DNA of 64,000 bases from Corynebacterium sp. HMSC29G08 (GTDB taxonomy: Bacteria; Actinomycetota; Actinomycetes; Mycobacteriales; Mycobacteriaceae): contig NZ_KV786209.1 in the NCBI RefSeq assembly GCF_001806875.1, forward strand, positions 89,360 to 153,359, written 5' to 3'. The notes under the pieces were generated by a model. That model worked only from the letters and a program-made list of their open reading frames with translations, was not told the origin of the DNA and did no database searches. Of this stretch, positions 44,014 to 54,133 are shown one piece after another (position 1 is the stretch's first letter; each line of letters begins with the position of its first letter). The position numbers and the translations under genes are program-made.

Positions 44014-47000
44014 TTATTTTGCAAACGCCTCGTCGATAAGCTGCTGCTCTTCCTGCTGGTGGATCTTGCCAACACCGGTTGCAGTGGTGGACTGCGCACG
44101 GCGGGAGACGCGAACCATCTCAGGCATATCCGGGATCAGGTTGCGCAGGTGCTCGTTGTAGAACGGCCACGGACCCTGGTTAGCCGGCTCATCCTGCACG
44201 AAGCGGATCTGATTGGCGTTCGGGTAGTTCGCAAACGCATCCTTGAGTCGGTTGAACGGGATCGGGTGCAGCATCTCAAGGCGGATGATCGCAACGTCAT
44301 CGCGACCGTCCTTCTCCTTGCGCTTAGCAAGCTCGTAGTAGATCTTGCCGGAGCACAGGAGGATGGTGGTGACCTTGTCGGTGTCGGCGATCTTCTTGTT
44401 GCCGCGCTCCACAAACGTCGGGTCATCGATCACGGACTGGAAGCGGTTGACCTCGGTGAAGTCCGAAGGCTGGGACACGGCTGCCTTGTTGCGCAGCATA
44501 GACTTCGGCGTGAACACCACCAGCGGGCGCTTCATTTCACCCAGCGCCTGGCGGCGCAGCAGGTGGAAGTGGTTCGCCGGGGTCGAGGGCTGTGCAATGG
44601 TCATGGAGCCCTCAGCAACCAGCTGCAGGTAGCGCTCGATGCGTGCGGAGGAGTGGTCTGGGCCCTGGCCCTCGTAGCCGTGCGGCAGGAGCATGATCAG
44701 GCTGGACAGTTCGCCCCACTTGGTCTCACCGGAGGAGATGTACTCATCGATGATGGTCTGCGCACCGTTGGCAAAGTCACCGAACTGTGCCTCCCATGCC
44801 ACCACAGCGTCGTGGTCACCGATGGTGTAGCCGTATTCAAAGCCAAGGCCTGCAAACTCGGTCAGCGCGGAGTTGTACACCTCGAAGCGGCCACCGTTGC
44901 CGGCCTCAACGGCCGAGTGGTCGATCGGGTTGAACGCCTCGCCGTTCTCCGGGTTGTACAGCACTGCGTGGCGCTGCGTGAAGGTACCACGCTGGCTGTC
45001 CTCACCAGCCAGGCGGACAAAGCGGCCTTCCTGGGCCAGGGAACCGAAGGCGAGGAGTTCGCCCCAGCCCCAGTCGATGTTGCCGTTTTCGAAGGAGCCG
45101 CCACGGCTCTTCAGCACGTTCTTCAGACGCTTGTTCGGCGTGAAGTCCTCCGGCAGGTCAGCGTACGTCTCGGCCAGCGACTTGAAGGTCTCTTCCGTGA
45201 TGTTGGTGTCCAGACCACGGGTGAGCTCCTGAGAATCCGTAATGCCGGTCTGCTCGCTCGGTGCACCTTCGGAAGCCTTCACGTCAGAGAACACAGCGTC
45301 GAGCTGATCGTGGAAGTCCTGTGCCGCGATCTCCGCCTCTTCCTGGGAGATGTCGCCGCGGCCAATGAGGTCATTGGTGTAGCGGGTACGCACGGACGGG
45401 TGGGACTCAATGCGGTCGTACATGACCGGCTGGGTCACCGTCGGGTCATCGGCCTCGTTGTGGCCGCGCAGGCGGTAGCAGATCAGGTCAATGAAGACGT
45501 CCTTGCCAAACTCGCGGCGGTACTCGGCGGCCAGCTGGGCAACCCATGCTGCTGCCTCCGGGTCGTCGCCGTTGACGTGGAAGACCGGGCAGTCGAAGCC
45601 CTTCGCTAAGTCGGTGGCGTAGTAGGAGGAGCGGCCGGAATCCGGGGTGGTGGTGAAGCCGATCTGGTTATTCACAATCACGTGCACGGTGCCGCCGACG
45701 GAGTAGCCCGGCAGGCGGGACAGGTTCAGCGTCTCCTGGACCACGCCCAGGCCTGCGAAGGAGGCGTCACCGTGGAGCATGATCGGCATGACCGGGAAGT
45801 CCTCGCGGCCTTCCTCAGCCTTGAGCAGGTCGGTCTTGGCGCGTGCCATACCCACCAGCACTGGGTCTACAGCCTCAAGGTGGGAGGGGTTGGCGGCCAG
45901 GGAGACCTTGATCTCACCGTCGCCGAACATCTGGATGTGCTCGCCCTCAAAGCCCAGGTGGTACTTCACGTCGCCGGAGCCACCCTGCTGAGCAGCCTTG
46001 AAGTTGCCCTCAAACTCGTTGAAGATCGTTGCAACCGGCTTGCCAACAATGTTGAACAGCACGTTCAGACGGCCACGGTGCGGCATACCAATGACAACCT
46101 CGTCCAGGCCCTGGCCGGCGGCGGTGTCAATAGCAGCGTCCATAAGCGGGATCAGGGTTTCTGCGCCTTCAAGGGAGAAGCGCTTCTGGCCCAGGTACTT
46201 GGTCTGCAGGAAGTTCTCAAAGGCCTCAGCGGCGTTGAGCTTCTGCAGGATGTACTTCTGCTCCGCGTTGGTCGGCTTCGGCATGCCGGCCTCCATGCGG
46301 TCACGCAGCCACTCGCGCTCGTCGCGGTCCATCACGTGTGCATACTCAGCACCAACGTGCAGGGTGTAGGCGGCGCGCAGGCGAGAAAGCACCTCGCGCA
46401 GCGTCATGCGTTCCTTGCCGCCGAATCCACCGACGTGGAAGGTGCGGTCCAGGTCCCACAGGGTCAGGCCGTGGGATTCCAGCAACAGGTCGCGGGAATC
46501 CGGCTTCGGCAGGCCCGGCTGGTGCCAGCGCAGCGGGTTGGTGTCCGCGATCAGGTGGCCACGAGAGCGGTATGCCTCGATGAGCTGCATGACACGGGTG
46601 TCCTTGTTAATGCCGGTGTTCGGCAGGTCCTGTGCCCAGCGCAGCGGGGAGTAGGGGATTTCGAGGGATTCGAAGATTTCGTCCCAAAACTTATCGTCGA
46701 TAAGCAGCTGCGAAATGTCACGCAGGAACTCACCGGACTCAGCACCCTGAATGACACGGTGGTCATAGGTGGAGGTCAGGGTGACCAGCTTGCCAACGCC
46801 AAGCTCAGCCAGGCGGTCCTCGGAAGCGCCGGCGAACTCTGCCGGGTAATCCATAGCGCCAACGCCAACGATGGTGCCCTGGCCCTTGGTCAGACGCGGG
46901 ATGGAGTGGCGGGTACCAATGCCGCCCGGGTTGGTCAGCTGGATGGTCACACCGGAGAAGTCATCCATGGTCAGCTTGCCCACGCGGGCGCGGTCCACGA

Positions 47001-47745
47001 TGTCTTCGTATGCATCGACGAACTGGTTGAAGGAGAGCGTCTCACACTCCTTAATGGCGGCAACCACCAGGTTGCGGGAGCCGTCCTTACCCGGCAAGTC
47101 AATAGCCAGACCCAGGTTGATGTGCTCCGGCTGTACCGCGAAGGACTTCTTCTCTTCCTCGCGGTAGTTCTTGTTCATATCCGGGTGCAGCTTGGTGGCC
47201 TGGATGATGGCGTAACCAATGATGTGGGTAAAGGAGATCTTGCCGCCGCGGGTGCGCTTCAAGTGATCATTGACCAAGGCGCGGTTCTCAAACATGAGCT
47301 TGACAGGCATGTCACGCACGGTGGTAGCCGTGGGAACCTCAAGCGACTCGTTCATGTTCTTGGCAATAGCGCGAAATGCGCCCTTGAGCTGGGTCTCGCC
47401 CGGCTCAACCTTAACCTCAGAGATGCGGTCTAGCGGGGACTTCTTCGGCTTCGGCAGAACCGACTGTGGCCTCTTGGTCTGCGCTGCGGCCTGATCAACC
47501 TTGGTTTCACGGCCGTCCTGGCTAGGCGCCGCCGTGGAGCGCGACACCTTCGGATCGGTCTTTGGCTGCGAGGAGCTCTTTGCCGATGGGGTGACGTTAG
47601 CGGTGCCCTTCGCAGTCTTCGGAGCGCCCTGCTTTTCAAAAAGCTCACGCCACTCCGCATCTACAGAGTTTGGGTCCTCCTGGAACTGCTGGAACATCTC
47701 GTCAACCAGCCAGCTGTTCTGGCCGAATGTGTTTTCGCTGCTCAC
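44014..47745 (-). CDS. odhA: 2-oxoglutarate dehydrogenase OdhA (fused E2-E1)
   Basis: The 1243-residue actinobacterial fusion of a succinyltransferase (E2-like) domain with the thiamine-dependent E1. The N-terminus (NTFGQNSWLVDEMFQQFQEDP) is the usual E1 docking region. The acyltransferase part ends near STYDHRVIQGAESGEFL, with the catalytic His. The E1 core has GMPHRGRLNVL, MLHGDASFAGLGVVQETLNLS and the C-terminal EPANQGPWPFYNEHLRNLIPD. It converts 2-oxoglutarate to succinyl-CoA within the TCA cycle. The start is GTG at 47745 with GAAGGAAGG upstream. It is the target of OdhI in related species. Confidence 0.95.
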   Translation of the reverse strand: MSSENTFGQNSWLVDEMFQQFQEDPNSVDAEWRELFEKQGAPKTAKGTANVTPSAKSSSQPKTDPKVSRSTAAPSQDGRETKVDQAAAQTKRPQSVLPKPKKSPLDRISEVKVEPGETQLKGAFRAIAKNMNESLEVPTATTVRDMPVKLMFENRALVNDHLKRTRGGKISFTHIIGYAIIQATKLHPDMNKNYREEEKKSFAVQPEHINLGLAIDLPGKDGSRNLVVAAIKECETLSFNQFVDAYEDIVDRARVGKLTMDDFSGVTIQLTNPGGIGTRHSIPRLTKGQGTIVGVGAMDYPAEFAGASEDRLAELGVGKLVTLTSTYDHRVIQGAESGEFLRDISQLLIDDKFWDEIFESLEIPYSPLRWAQDLPNTGINKDTRVMQLIEAYRSRGHLIADTNPLRWHQPGLPKPDSRDLLLESHGLTLWDLDRTFHVGGFGGKERMTLREVLSRLRAAYTLHVGAEYAHVMDRDEREWLRDRMEAGMPKPTNAEQKYILQKLNAAEAFENFLQTKYLGQKRFSLEGAETLIPLMDAAIDTAAGQGLDEVVIGMPHRGRLNVLFNIVGKPVATIFNEFEGNFKAAQQGGSGDVKYHLGFEGEHIQMFGDGEIKVSLAANPSHLEAVDPVLVGMARAKTDLLKAEEGREDFPVMPIMLHGDASFAGLGVVQETLNLSRLPGYSVGGTVHVIVNNQIGFTTTPDSGRSSYYATDLAKGFDCPVFHVNGDDPEAAAWVAQLAAEYRREFGKDVFIDLICYRLRGHNEADDPTVTQPVMYDRIESHPSVRTRYTNDLIGRGDISQEEAEIAAQDFHDQLDAVFSDVKASEGAPSEQTGITDSQELTRGLDTNITEETFKSLAETYADLPEDFTPNKRLKNVLKSRGGSFENGNIDWGWGELLAFGSLAQEGRFVRLAGEDSQRGTFTQRHAVLYNPENGEAFNPIDHSAVEAGNGGRFEVYNSALTEFAGLGFEYGYTIGDHDAVVAWEAQFGDFANGAQTIIDEYISSGETKWGELSSLIMLLPHGYEGQGPDHSSARIERYLQLVAEGSMTIAQPSTPANHFHLLRRQALGEMKRPLVVFTPKSMLRNKAAVSQPSDFTEVNRFQSVIDDPTFVERGNKKIADTDKVTTILLCSGKIYYELAKRKEKDGRDDVAIIRLEMLHPIPFNRLKDAFANYPNANQIRFVQDEPANQGPWPFYNEHLRNLIPDMPEMVRVSRRAQSTTATGVGKIHQQEEQQLIDEAFAK

Positions 47746-47878
47746 GGCAGGTGTTCGCCTTCCTTCAGTGGTGTTAAGTTTGTCTAATCTAGCGACTTCA
47801 CAACGATGTTAGTGAAACAGTCACGCTTCGACATCGCCCTTAGCAATTCTTGCAGGTGTGCCGCGGGAACTACCCCCA

Positions 47879-50800
47879 TTATCGGTGTGCCTTCCACATG
47901 CGTGCATACCGGCCTCCCATAGCGAGCAATTCAGCGTGCGTGCCGTCTTCCACAATACGTCCCGAATCAATAAACACGATACGGTCCGCCCGCGCGGCGG
48001 TGGCAAGCCGGTGCGCCACAATAACGGCAGTTCGCCCAACGGTGGCCTGGTTTGATGCGTTGAGCACGGCGCGTTCGGTCGCAGGATCCAGCGTGGCAGT
48101 CGCCTCATCTAGAAGCATCGCGTCCGGCTCCAGCAGTTCGGCACGCGCAAGCGCGATGATTTGTCGCTGGCCCGAGCTCAGACGCCTGCCGCGATCACCC
48201 ACGCGCGCGTTGAAGCCGCCTGGGATGGATGCGATGACGCCCAAAGCGCCGATGCGCTCCACGGCAGCCTCGATGTCGGCGTCGGTGGCCTCCGGGACTC
48301 CGTAGGCAATGTTGCTGGCAACGGTGCCGGCAAACAGGTAGGACTCCTGCGGCACCTGCGCCAGGCTGCGGCGCCACTGCGGCAGCGGGAACTGACGAAT
48401 ATCTACACCCGAGGCGCGCACGGCGCCCTCGACTGGGTCGTAAAAGCGCGCCAGGAGTTTGACTACGGTGGATTTACCCGCACCGGTCGGGCCGACCAGG
48501 GCCACGTTTTCGCCTGGGCGCAGCGCAAGGGTCATATTCGCGATGGTGGGCGAGTCGGCGCTTTGGTAGGTAAACGTGGTGCGATCAAGCAAAAGCTCCC
48601 CGCGGGCAGCCTGGCGAGCATCGGGGGAGGTGCCAGTGTCGGGCACATCGGTGCGCTCGCCCAGCAGTTGGGTGATGCGCTCGAAGCTGACGGTGGCCTG
48701 CTGCCAGGAATCAAAAATCTGGCCAAGCTGCTGAATTGGGCCGTAGAGCTGGCCGAGATACATGGTGAAGGCGACAAGCACACCGATGCTCAGTGTTTCG
48801 TCCGCCACGCGCTGAGCACCAATGGCAATCACCAGTGCGGTCATGATCTGGCTTATAGCCTGCATGGCGGGAAAGTACAGGCCCATGGCGGTAATAGAGC
48901 GCATGCGCAGGCGACGGTACAGATCGGATTCGACAGCAAAAGCAGCCTCTGCACGGGCCTCGCCGCGGTGCATCTGGGTAACCCGAATGCCGCCGATCAG
49001 CTCAGCAAACTGCCCGTTGACAAGGCTGACTTGTGTGCGTGCGGCGCGGTAGAAGCGCTTGGAAAAATGCCTGAACACCATGGTGGCAAGCACGATCACG
49101 GGCACGGCCAGCATGGCGATCAGCGTCAGCGCGCCATCAGTGGAAATCAACATTACGGACACACCAATCAGCGAGCCGACGGCCACAATCGCCTGGGCAA
49201 GACCGGTCTGCAAAAACGAGGACAGCGTGTCAATGTCCGTGGTCATGCGCGTGATGATCTTGCCGGAGAGCCGTGATTCGAAATAGCTCAACCCCAGCCG
49301 CTGCAGGTGCGCGTAGCTGCGTAGCCGAAGCCCGTAGAGCAGACGCTCGCCAGCGCGTGAGGACAGCACTGTCATTGCTACCTCCGCAGCCCAGGCGATC
49401 AGCACCACGCCCAAGCCAAGGGCGCCGACGTGCAGCAAAAACTCCTTGTTGCCCTGCTCTATGCCGCCGTCAATCGCTGCGCGGGTCAGCGTTGGAAATG
49501 CCAGATCCGCCGCCACACCAACAACGAGCAGCGCAACCGTTGCCCCAATCAGCCAGCGCACAGCGGAAAACAGGTCGCGCACACGGAACTCGCCCTCGCC
49601 CAGGCGCAGATGCGGCATTTCCGTGGCTTGCGGCAGCTGGGCAACCCGCTCCATGAGTGCTTCGGTGGCCGAGGCAGCTACATCATCCTCAGCTACCTGA
49701 GGCCACAGGGAGTCCACAGAGGGCTTTTGCTTATCGACGCTCCCCTCAACGCCCTCAACCTCCTCAACCGGATTAGCCCCCATCAACGCCTGGTACGCAC
49801 TGGTACACACAACCTGGTCACGTGGGCCGTCCATAATCACGCGGCCGTGGTCCATGACAATCACACGGTCTGCATGGTCCACCGTGGATTGACGGTGCGC
49901 CACCGCGATCACGGTCACCCCTTGGAGGTGGCTGCGGAGGTTGGCCAGGATTTTGGCTTCGTTGACGGCGTCGATGGCAGACGTGGCGTCGTCAAGCAAA
50001 AGCACCTTTGGGCGGCTCAACAGAGCACGGGCGAGGGCTACGCGCTGACGCTGTCCACCGGATAGGGTCAGCCCGCGCTCACCGACTTCGGTCTGGTAGC
50101 CCTCGGGCAGGCGCTCGATGAACTCATCTGCAAGCGCCAAGCGCGCTGCCTGCTCCACCTCAGCCTGCGTGGCCTCCGGGTTGCCCAGTGCAATGTTGTC
50201 GTAAACGGAGGTGGAAAAGAGGAAGGCCTCATCAAAAACACACGTAACGTAGCTGCGATCAGTGGGAACAACCGTCCCTTCATCAGGGGTGTAGAAACCG
50301 CCGCCAAGCTGCAAAGCCATAGTCTTGCCGGAACCTGGCGGGCCGACGATAGCCACCTGCTCGCCGGGATTGACATGCAGCGTGAAATCATCCAGCACTT
50401 GGTTGCCGCCCAGCGCAAAATCCACGTGATCGAAGCCGATGCCGGAGGCAGCTTGTGCTTGTTGTGTATCGGGTTCTTCGGGTGCTTCGGGTTCTTCGGG
50501 GGCGAGGTGGAGGACGTCTTCCAAGCGTGCAACCGAGCTCATCCCCATATGGATGCGCACATACTGGCTTGTCAGAGCGGAAAGCTGCGTGGTCATCGCA
50601 GTGAGGTAGGCGGTGAACGCCACAAACGTGCCAACCGTGATGTTACCGCGAAGCGCGCTCATGCCGCCAAGCACAATCGTGATCACCAGGGCCACCTTGG
50701 GCAACTGAGCCAACAACGGCTGGAACCGCGCAGTGAGCTTTGCGGTGCGCATCTTCACCGCGTAAAGCTCCTTGCCCAAGGTATCCAGCGCATCAATCTC

Positions 50801-51487
50801 GCGCTGTTCCTGACCAAACGCCTGTACCACACGAACGCCTGAGACCGTCTCCTCAACCTGCTGCGTCAGATCGGCGGCCTTTTGCTGATTCACCCATGTT
50901 GCGGCGTAAAGCAAACGGCGAGAACGGTTTGCTTCCCAAATCATCAGCGGAAGCAGCGCCAGTGCCATCAGTGACAGTGAGACGTCCATGGCAAACATCA
51001 CCACAAGCGTGGCCACAAGCTGCAACGCGCGGGTAAACAGCATTGGAGACATACCCAACACCATGTGGAAATGACCCAAGTCTGTAATAGAGCGCGACAC
51101 CACTTGGCCCGCAACAATGCGGTCCTGGCCCGGCCCATCCAGCCGATGCAACGTGCGAAGAAGCTGCACCCGCATCCAGTGCTGGCTATTAGACGCCAAG
51201 CGCCCAGACGTGAACCTACGGATGAAGTTCACAACAAACGTGGCAAGTGCAATGGCCACCATCGCCCAGGCGATCTTGTGGATATCACCGGACGTATTGC
51301 CCGCGGCAATGTCTATTGCACGACCCGTCAGCGCCGGCACTGCGGTTTGAAACACCGCCGAAAGCACCGCGGCGGAAAAAGCCACAATGGCAGCGCCGCG
51401 GTTGGCGGACAGCGCACGCAACAGCGCACGTCTTGCGCTGGGCGGAGTGCTGCTTTTGCCGCTGGGATGGGAGGTAAGGGAAGACAA
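47879..51487 (-). CDS. Fused double ABC exporter (TMD-NBD-TMD-NBD)
   Basis: A 1202-residue single chain with two complete exporter halves. NBD1 has GPPGSGKTM, LSGGQRQR and a Walker B ending LLLDDATS, with Asp where the catalytic Glu should be. NBD2 has GPTGAGKST, LSSGQRQI and MLLDEATA. So the chain looks like a heterodimeric exporter with one degenerate site. The linker between halves (residues about 580-610) contains SVDKQKPSVDS, coded by the dispersed motif. The start is TTG at 51487 with no ATG nearby. An ABC gene of this kind next to odhA is also known in C. glutamicum, from memory. Confidence 0.88.
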   Translation of the reverse strand: MSSLTSHPSGKSSTPPSARRALLRALSANRGAAIVAFSAAVLSAVFQTAVPALTGRAIDIAAGNTSGDIHKIAWAMVAIALATFVVNFIRRFTSGRLASNSQHWMRVQLLRTLHRLDGPGQDRIVAGQVVSRSITDLGHFHMVLGMSPMLFTRALQLVATLVVMFAMDVSLSLMALALLPLMIWEANRSRRLLYAATWVNQQKAADLTQQVEETVSGVRVVQAFGQEQREIDALDTLGKELYAVKMRTAKLTARFQPLLAQLPKVALVITIVLGGMSALRGNITVGTFVAFTAYLTAMTTQLSALTSQYVRIHMGMSSVARLEDVLHLAPEEPEAPEEPDTQQAQAASGIGFDHVDFALGGNQVLDDFTLHVNPGEQVAIVGPPGSGKTMALQLGGGFYTPDEGTVVPTDRSYVTCVFDEAFLFSTSVYDNIALGNPEATQAEVEQAARLALADEFIERLPEGYQTEVGERGLTLSGGQRQRVALARALLSRPKVLLLDDATSAIDAVNEAKILANLRSHLQGVTVIAVAHRQSTVDHADRVIVMDHGRVIMDGPRDQVVCTSAYQALMGANPVEEVEGVEGSVDKQKPSVDSLWPQVAEDDVAASATEALMERVAQLPQATEMPHLRLGEGEFRVRDLFSAVRWLIGATVALLVVGVAADLAFPTLTRAAIDGGIEQGNKEFLLHVGALGLGVVLIAWAAEVAMTVLSSRAGERLLYGLRLRSYAHLQRLGLSYFESRLSGKIITRMTTDIDTLSSFLQTGLAQAIVAVGSLIGVSVMLISTDGALTLIAMLAVPVIVLATMVFRHFSKRFYRAARTQVSLVNGQFAELIGGIRVTQMHRGEARAEAAFAVESDLYRRLRMRSITAMGLYFPAMQAISQIMTALVIAIGAQRVADETLSIGVLVAFTMYLGQLYGPIQQLGQIFDSWQQATVSFERITQLLGERTDVPDTGTSPDARQAARGELLLDRTTFTYQSADSPTIANMTLALRPGENVALVGPTGAGKSTVVKLLARFYDPVEGAVRASGVDIRQFPLPQWRRSLAQVPQESYLFAGTVASNIAYGVPEATDADIEAAVERIGALGVIASIPGGFNARVGDRGRRLSSGQRQIIALARAELLEPDAMLLDEATATLDPATERAVLNASNQATVGRTAVIVAHRLATAARADRIVFIDSGRIVEDGTHAELLAMGGRYARMWKAHR
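49720..49740 (+). repeat. Copy of the dispersed motif inside the fused ABC exporter gene
   Basis: Identical over 21 bases to the gpgS copy (33535-33555, reverse). It lies in the poorly conserved linker between the two exporter halves and encodes SVDKQKP on the coding strand. Confidence 0.6.
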
Positions 51488-51490
51488 AAT

Positions 51491-52405
51491 CTAGTCGGTC
51501 TCGTTTTCTACTTCCGTAGTTGGGTTCTTCTTGGAGTTTTTGAACATCTTCAAAATCCAGGCAGCAAAGCTACGGGGATCCATGCTCATCTCCGCTTCGG
51601 TAGCTTCTGCCTTCTCCGGCAAGGGTTCCGCAAATGCTACGGGTGTGGCACCAAGGGCGCCGACGGCGTTATCCACCACCGCGTCTGCAAGCTTCCGGTT
51701 CGCAGCCCTGCCGGCAAGTGCACCAAGCCCAAGCGGCAAGAGTTTGCCAATCCAGCCACGGAGTAGCTTGCGGCGCATGGAACGCAGCGCAAACCGAGTC
51801 AGCAAGCCGTTTGCTTCCTTCAACGTTGGCCCGGAGAACTTATTCAGCGTGTTTTTGCTCAGCGGTTTAGAGCCGTCAGAGCCCAGCATCGTATCCACAA
51901 TGGCCACGCCCTTCGCGCCGGTCAGCGTGGTGAGCACAACCGCTCGGCGGCGCTCCGGGTCCGAGATATCCGTACCGCGCAGATACGCCGAAGCAACGGT
52001 ATAAAACGCAGCTAAATCTAAAAACAGCACGGATTCACCAGCAATTGCTGCAGTGCCAGTGAGCAACCCAACACCCGGAATCGCCGCCGCAAGACCAGCA
52101 CCCGCACCGGTTGTAGCAACGGTGGTGCGGAACTGCTTTGACATCAGCGCCTGAATCTCATCCGGCGTGGCGTCCGGGTTCTGACGCCGCAGCCAATTCA
52201 CGTACGCGCGGATAACTCCTGTTTGCAGCTTCACCGCGGCGTTGACAGAGCTAATAAACGCTTTGCCCAAGGGGCCAGCGTCCTCAACCAAACGGTTGGG
52301 ATCCTCAGCCTCAATGTCTCTAATCAGTGCCCTCGTTGCGCTTTCCGTGATCTGTGCGTCTGTACTCTTTTTGGTGCTCTTTTTGTTTTGTTTAGTCCCA
52401 AGCAT
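51491..52405 (-). CDS. Conserved hypothetical protein with glycine-rich hydrophobic core
   Basis: A 304-residue protein I cannot assign. The N-terminus is basic and polar (KQNKKSTKKSTDAQ). In the middle is GAGAGLAAAIPGVGLLTGTAAIAGESVLFLDLAAFYTVASAYLRG, which might insert in a membrane. The C-terminus is charged. EcsC-like proteins have a similar glycine/alanine core, but I would not name it. AAGGAGG lies before the ATG. It is followed after 3 bp by the fused exporter gene in the same direction, so they may work together. Confidence 0.7.
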   Translation of the reverse strand: MLGTKQNKKSTKKSTDAQITESATRALIRDIEAEDPNRLVEDAGPLGKAFISSVNAAVKLQTGVIRAYVNWLRRQNPDATPDEIQALMSKQFRTTVATTGAGAGLAAAIPGVGLLTGTAAIAGESVLFLDLAAFYTVASAYLRGTDISDPERRRAVVLTTLTGAKGVAIVDTMLGSDGSKPLSKNTLNKFSGPTLKEANGLLTRFALRSMRRKLLRGWIGKLLPLGLGALAGRAANRKLADAVVDNAVGALGATPVAFAEPLPEKAEATEAEMSMDPRSFAAWILKMFKNSKKNPTTEVENETD

Positions 52406-52454
52406 TTCGGTGACCTCCTTTTTGTTCTCAAAACAGTCTACGGGTGCCCAGCGC

Positions 52455-52460
52455 TACGCT
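52455..52460 (+). promoter_or_regulatory. -10 box of the esterase gene (TACGCT, leaderless)
   Basis: TACGCT is followed by GGCGGAC and the ATG at 52468. This supports ATG 52468 rather than the upstream GTG at 52444. Confidence 0.45.
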
Positions 52461-52467
52461 GGCGGAC

Positions 52468-54012
52468 ATGGATGGACAGCAAAGTCTAGAGGTGCCCACT
52501 TCAGCGGGAACCGTGCGCGGCTTCATCCACCCCCGAACTGGAGTGCGCACCTGGCGCGGCGTGCCCTATGGCGGACCAACCGGTGGAGCTGGACGTTTCC
52601 GAGCCCCACAGATGGTCATCCCCTGGGAAGGTGTGCGCGAGGCCACCCGTTTTGCCCCACCCGCACTCCAAGGCTCCTTTGGGTGGAAAGACCACGTCAT
52701 AGGCACAGAGGACTGCCTGACGTTGGACATTGTCCGCCCGGATACTGATGAAGAGCTGCCCGTGGTGGTCTACTTCCACGGCGGCACCTTTGTCACCGGC
52801 GCAAGCCACGAGAAAGTCCTGCGCGGCCACGTGCTGGCCAAAGCCACCAACGTTGTCTACGTCTCCGTGAACTTCCGCCTCGGCGTGCTGGGGTACCTGG
52901 ATTTTCGCTCCGTGGGCTCGGACTGTGAAGCAAACCCAGCTATCCATGACCAGATTCTGTCCCTAGCCTGGGTGCGAGACAACATTGCCAACTTTGGCGG
53001 GAACCCAGAGCGTGTCACCATCATGGGCGAATCCGCCGGTGGTGCCGCAGTCCTACACCTCATGTGCGCCCCACTAGCGCGCGGCATGTTTCACGCAGCT
53101 ATTGCCCAAAGCCCGCCGGCTGCCAGCGTGCACTCTCGCGCGCAGGCCGAGATGTGGGTGCACGAGCTTATTGACGGCATGGGGATGTCCCGCCTGTCCA
53201 CCCTCGAAGACTTGCGTAACGCAGATGCGGCAGAACTAGTGAGAACCGGCCAATCCATGCTGTTCAACGGCAAAGAACTGGTGCAATTTAATACCGCGTT
53301 CATGCCAACCGTGGACGGGGTAACCCTCAAGGCGCACCCCATCGATGTGTTTGACACCGGCGATCAAGCAGCGGTGCCACTGATCATTGGCACAAATGCT
53401 GATGAAGCCAGCTTTGCCAAAACCATGTACCAAACCATCAAGCAGCGCCAACGTGCGACGCGCCGGGCGCTTAGCGTGTATGACCCGGACAATGTCACCA
53501 ACGTCATGCGGGTGTATGGCGATGTGGTGGGGAGGGGTGATTTTGCGGAGCTGATTGCAGACGCTGTGTTTTGGGCGCCGTCCGTGTTGATTGCTACGGC
53601 GCACCGGCAGGTGGCGGATACGTGGATGTATCGCTTCGATTATGCCTCCGAGGCGATGCGTCGAATCGGCCTTGGTGCGGTGCATACCTCTGATTTGGCG
53701 CCGGTGTTTGGTGACCCGCATGCCACCCGCGCGTCCAAGATTGACCGCTTTGCGCCGGTTGAGGATTTCCAGGCGGTCAGCCGCACGATGCAGTACCACT
53801 GGGGTGAGTTTTTCCACCATGGGCGACCGGGCCAGGAGTGGCCGGAGTACGGGTTCCGTGATGAGGACATCCCGGGGCGTGCCACGGCCGTGTTTGACCG
53901 TGAATTCTCGGTGCTGTTCGATCCGAAGCCCAGGCAGCGTCGTGCGTGGGAGGGCTTTGACATGCGTGAGTGGGGGATTGGCCGTAGCGAGCTGGTGGAA
54001 GACGACGAGTAG
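52468..54012 (+). CDS. Carboxylesterase (type B)
   Basis: A 514-residue alpha/beta hydrolase of the carboxylesterase type B family. The oxyanion loop VVYFHGGTFVTG, the disulfide-region pattern EDCLTLDI, the nucleophile elbow GESAGG (Ser189) and the catalytic His in GAVHTSDLAPVFG are all present. No signal peptide is seen, so it is cytoplasmic. It probably hydrolyses esters or carbamates; the substrate is unknown. It diverges from the hypothetical gene at 52405. Confidence 0.88.
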   Translation: MDGQQSLEVPTSAGTVRGFIHPRTGVRTWRGVPYGGPTGGAGRFRAPQMVIPWEGVREATRFAPPALQGSFGWKDHVIGTEDCLTLDIVRPDTDEELPVVVYFHGGTFVTGASHEKVLRGHVLAKATNVVYVSVNFRLGVLGYLDFRSVGSDCEANPAIHDQILSLAWVRDNIANFGGNPERVTIMGESAGGAAVLHLMCAPLARGMFHAAIAQSPPAASVHSRAQAEMWVHELIDGMGMSRLSTLEDLRNADAAELVRTGQSMLFNGKELVQFNTAFMPTVDGVTLKAHPIDVFDTGDQAAVPLIIGTNADEASFAKTMYQTIKQRQRATRRALSVYDPDNVTNVMRVYGDVVGRGDFAELIADAVFWAPSVLIATAHRQVADTWMYRFDYASEAMRRIGLGAVHTSDLAPVFGDPHATRASKIDRFAPVEDFQAVSRTMQYHWGEFFHHGRPGQEWPEYGFRDEDIPGRATAVFDREFSVLFDPKPRQRRAWEGFDMREWGIGRSELVEDDE

Positions 54013-54061
54013 GCGGCAAATAAACAGCACGAATTAATCAGCGCCGTTTTCGTTTCGTGGC

Positions 54062-54067
54062 TAGGCT
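54062..54067 (+). promoter_or_regulatory. Possible -10 box of the acidic-protein gene (TAGGCT)
   Basis: TAGGCT lies 66 nt before the GTG at 54134, giving a leader that includes the AAAGG ribosome site. It is one of several TAnnnT matches and not certain. Confidence 0.3.
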
Positions 54068-54133
54068 GGGGCGGGTCCGCATCCGCGCCGGTTTTGCGTC
54101 GTGGATGTCCGTTGCCAGAAAGGTAGTTCTACC

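Noticed and set aside
45682..47433. Long open frame (583 codons) antisense to odhA
   Set aside because: The opposite strand encodes an unmistakable OdhA. The open antisense frame comes from biased codon use in a GC-rich gene. Similar long antisense frames at 43876-45609, 19031-20374 and 6092-7471 were rejected for the same reason.
48580..50000. Further copies of the dispersed motif (for example 48584-48600 and 49985-50000)
   Set aside because: These encode ordinary Walker B or beta-strand residues (LLLD), and the match is limited to CTTTTGCTTG. Codon use explains them. The match at 608-625 in selA and at 30557-30576 in dapE was also judged too weak or coding-driven.
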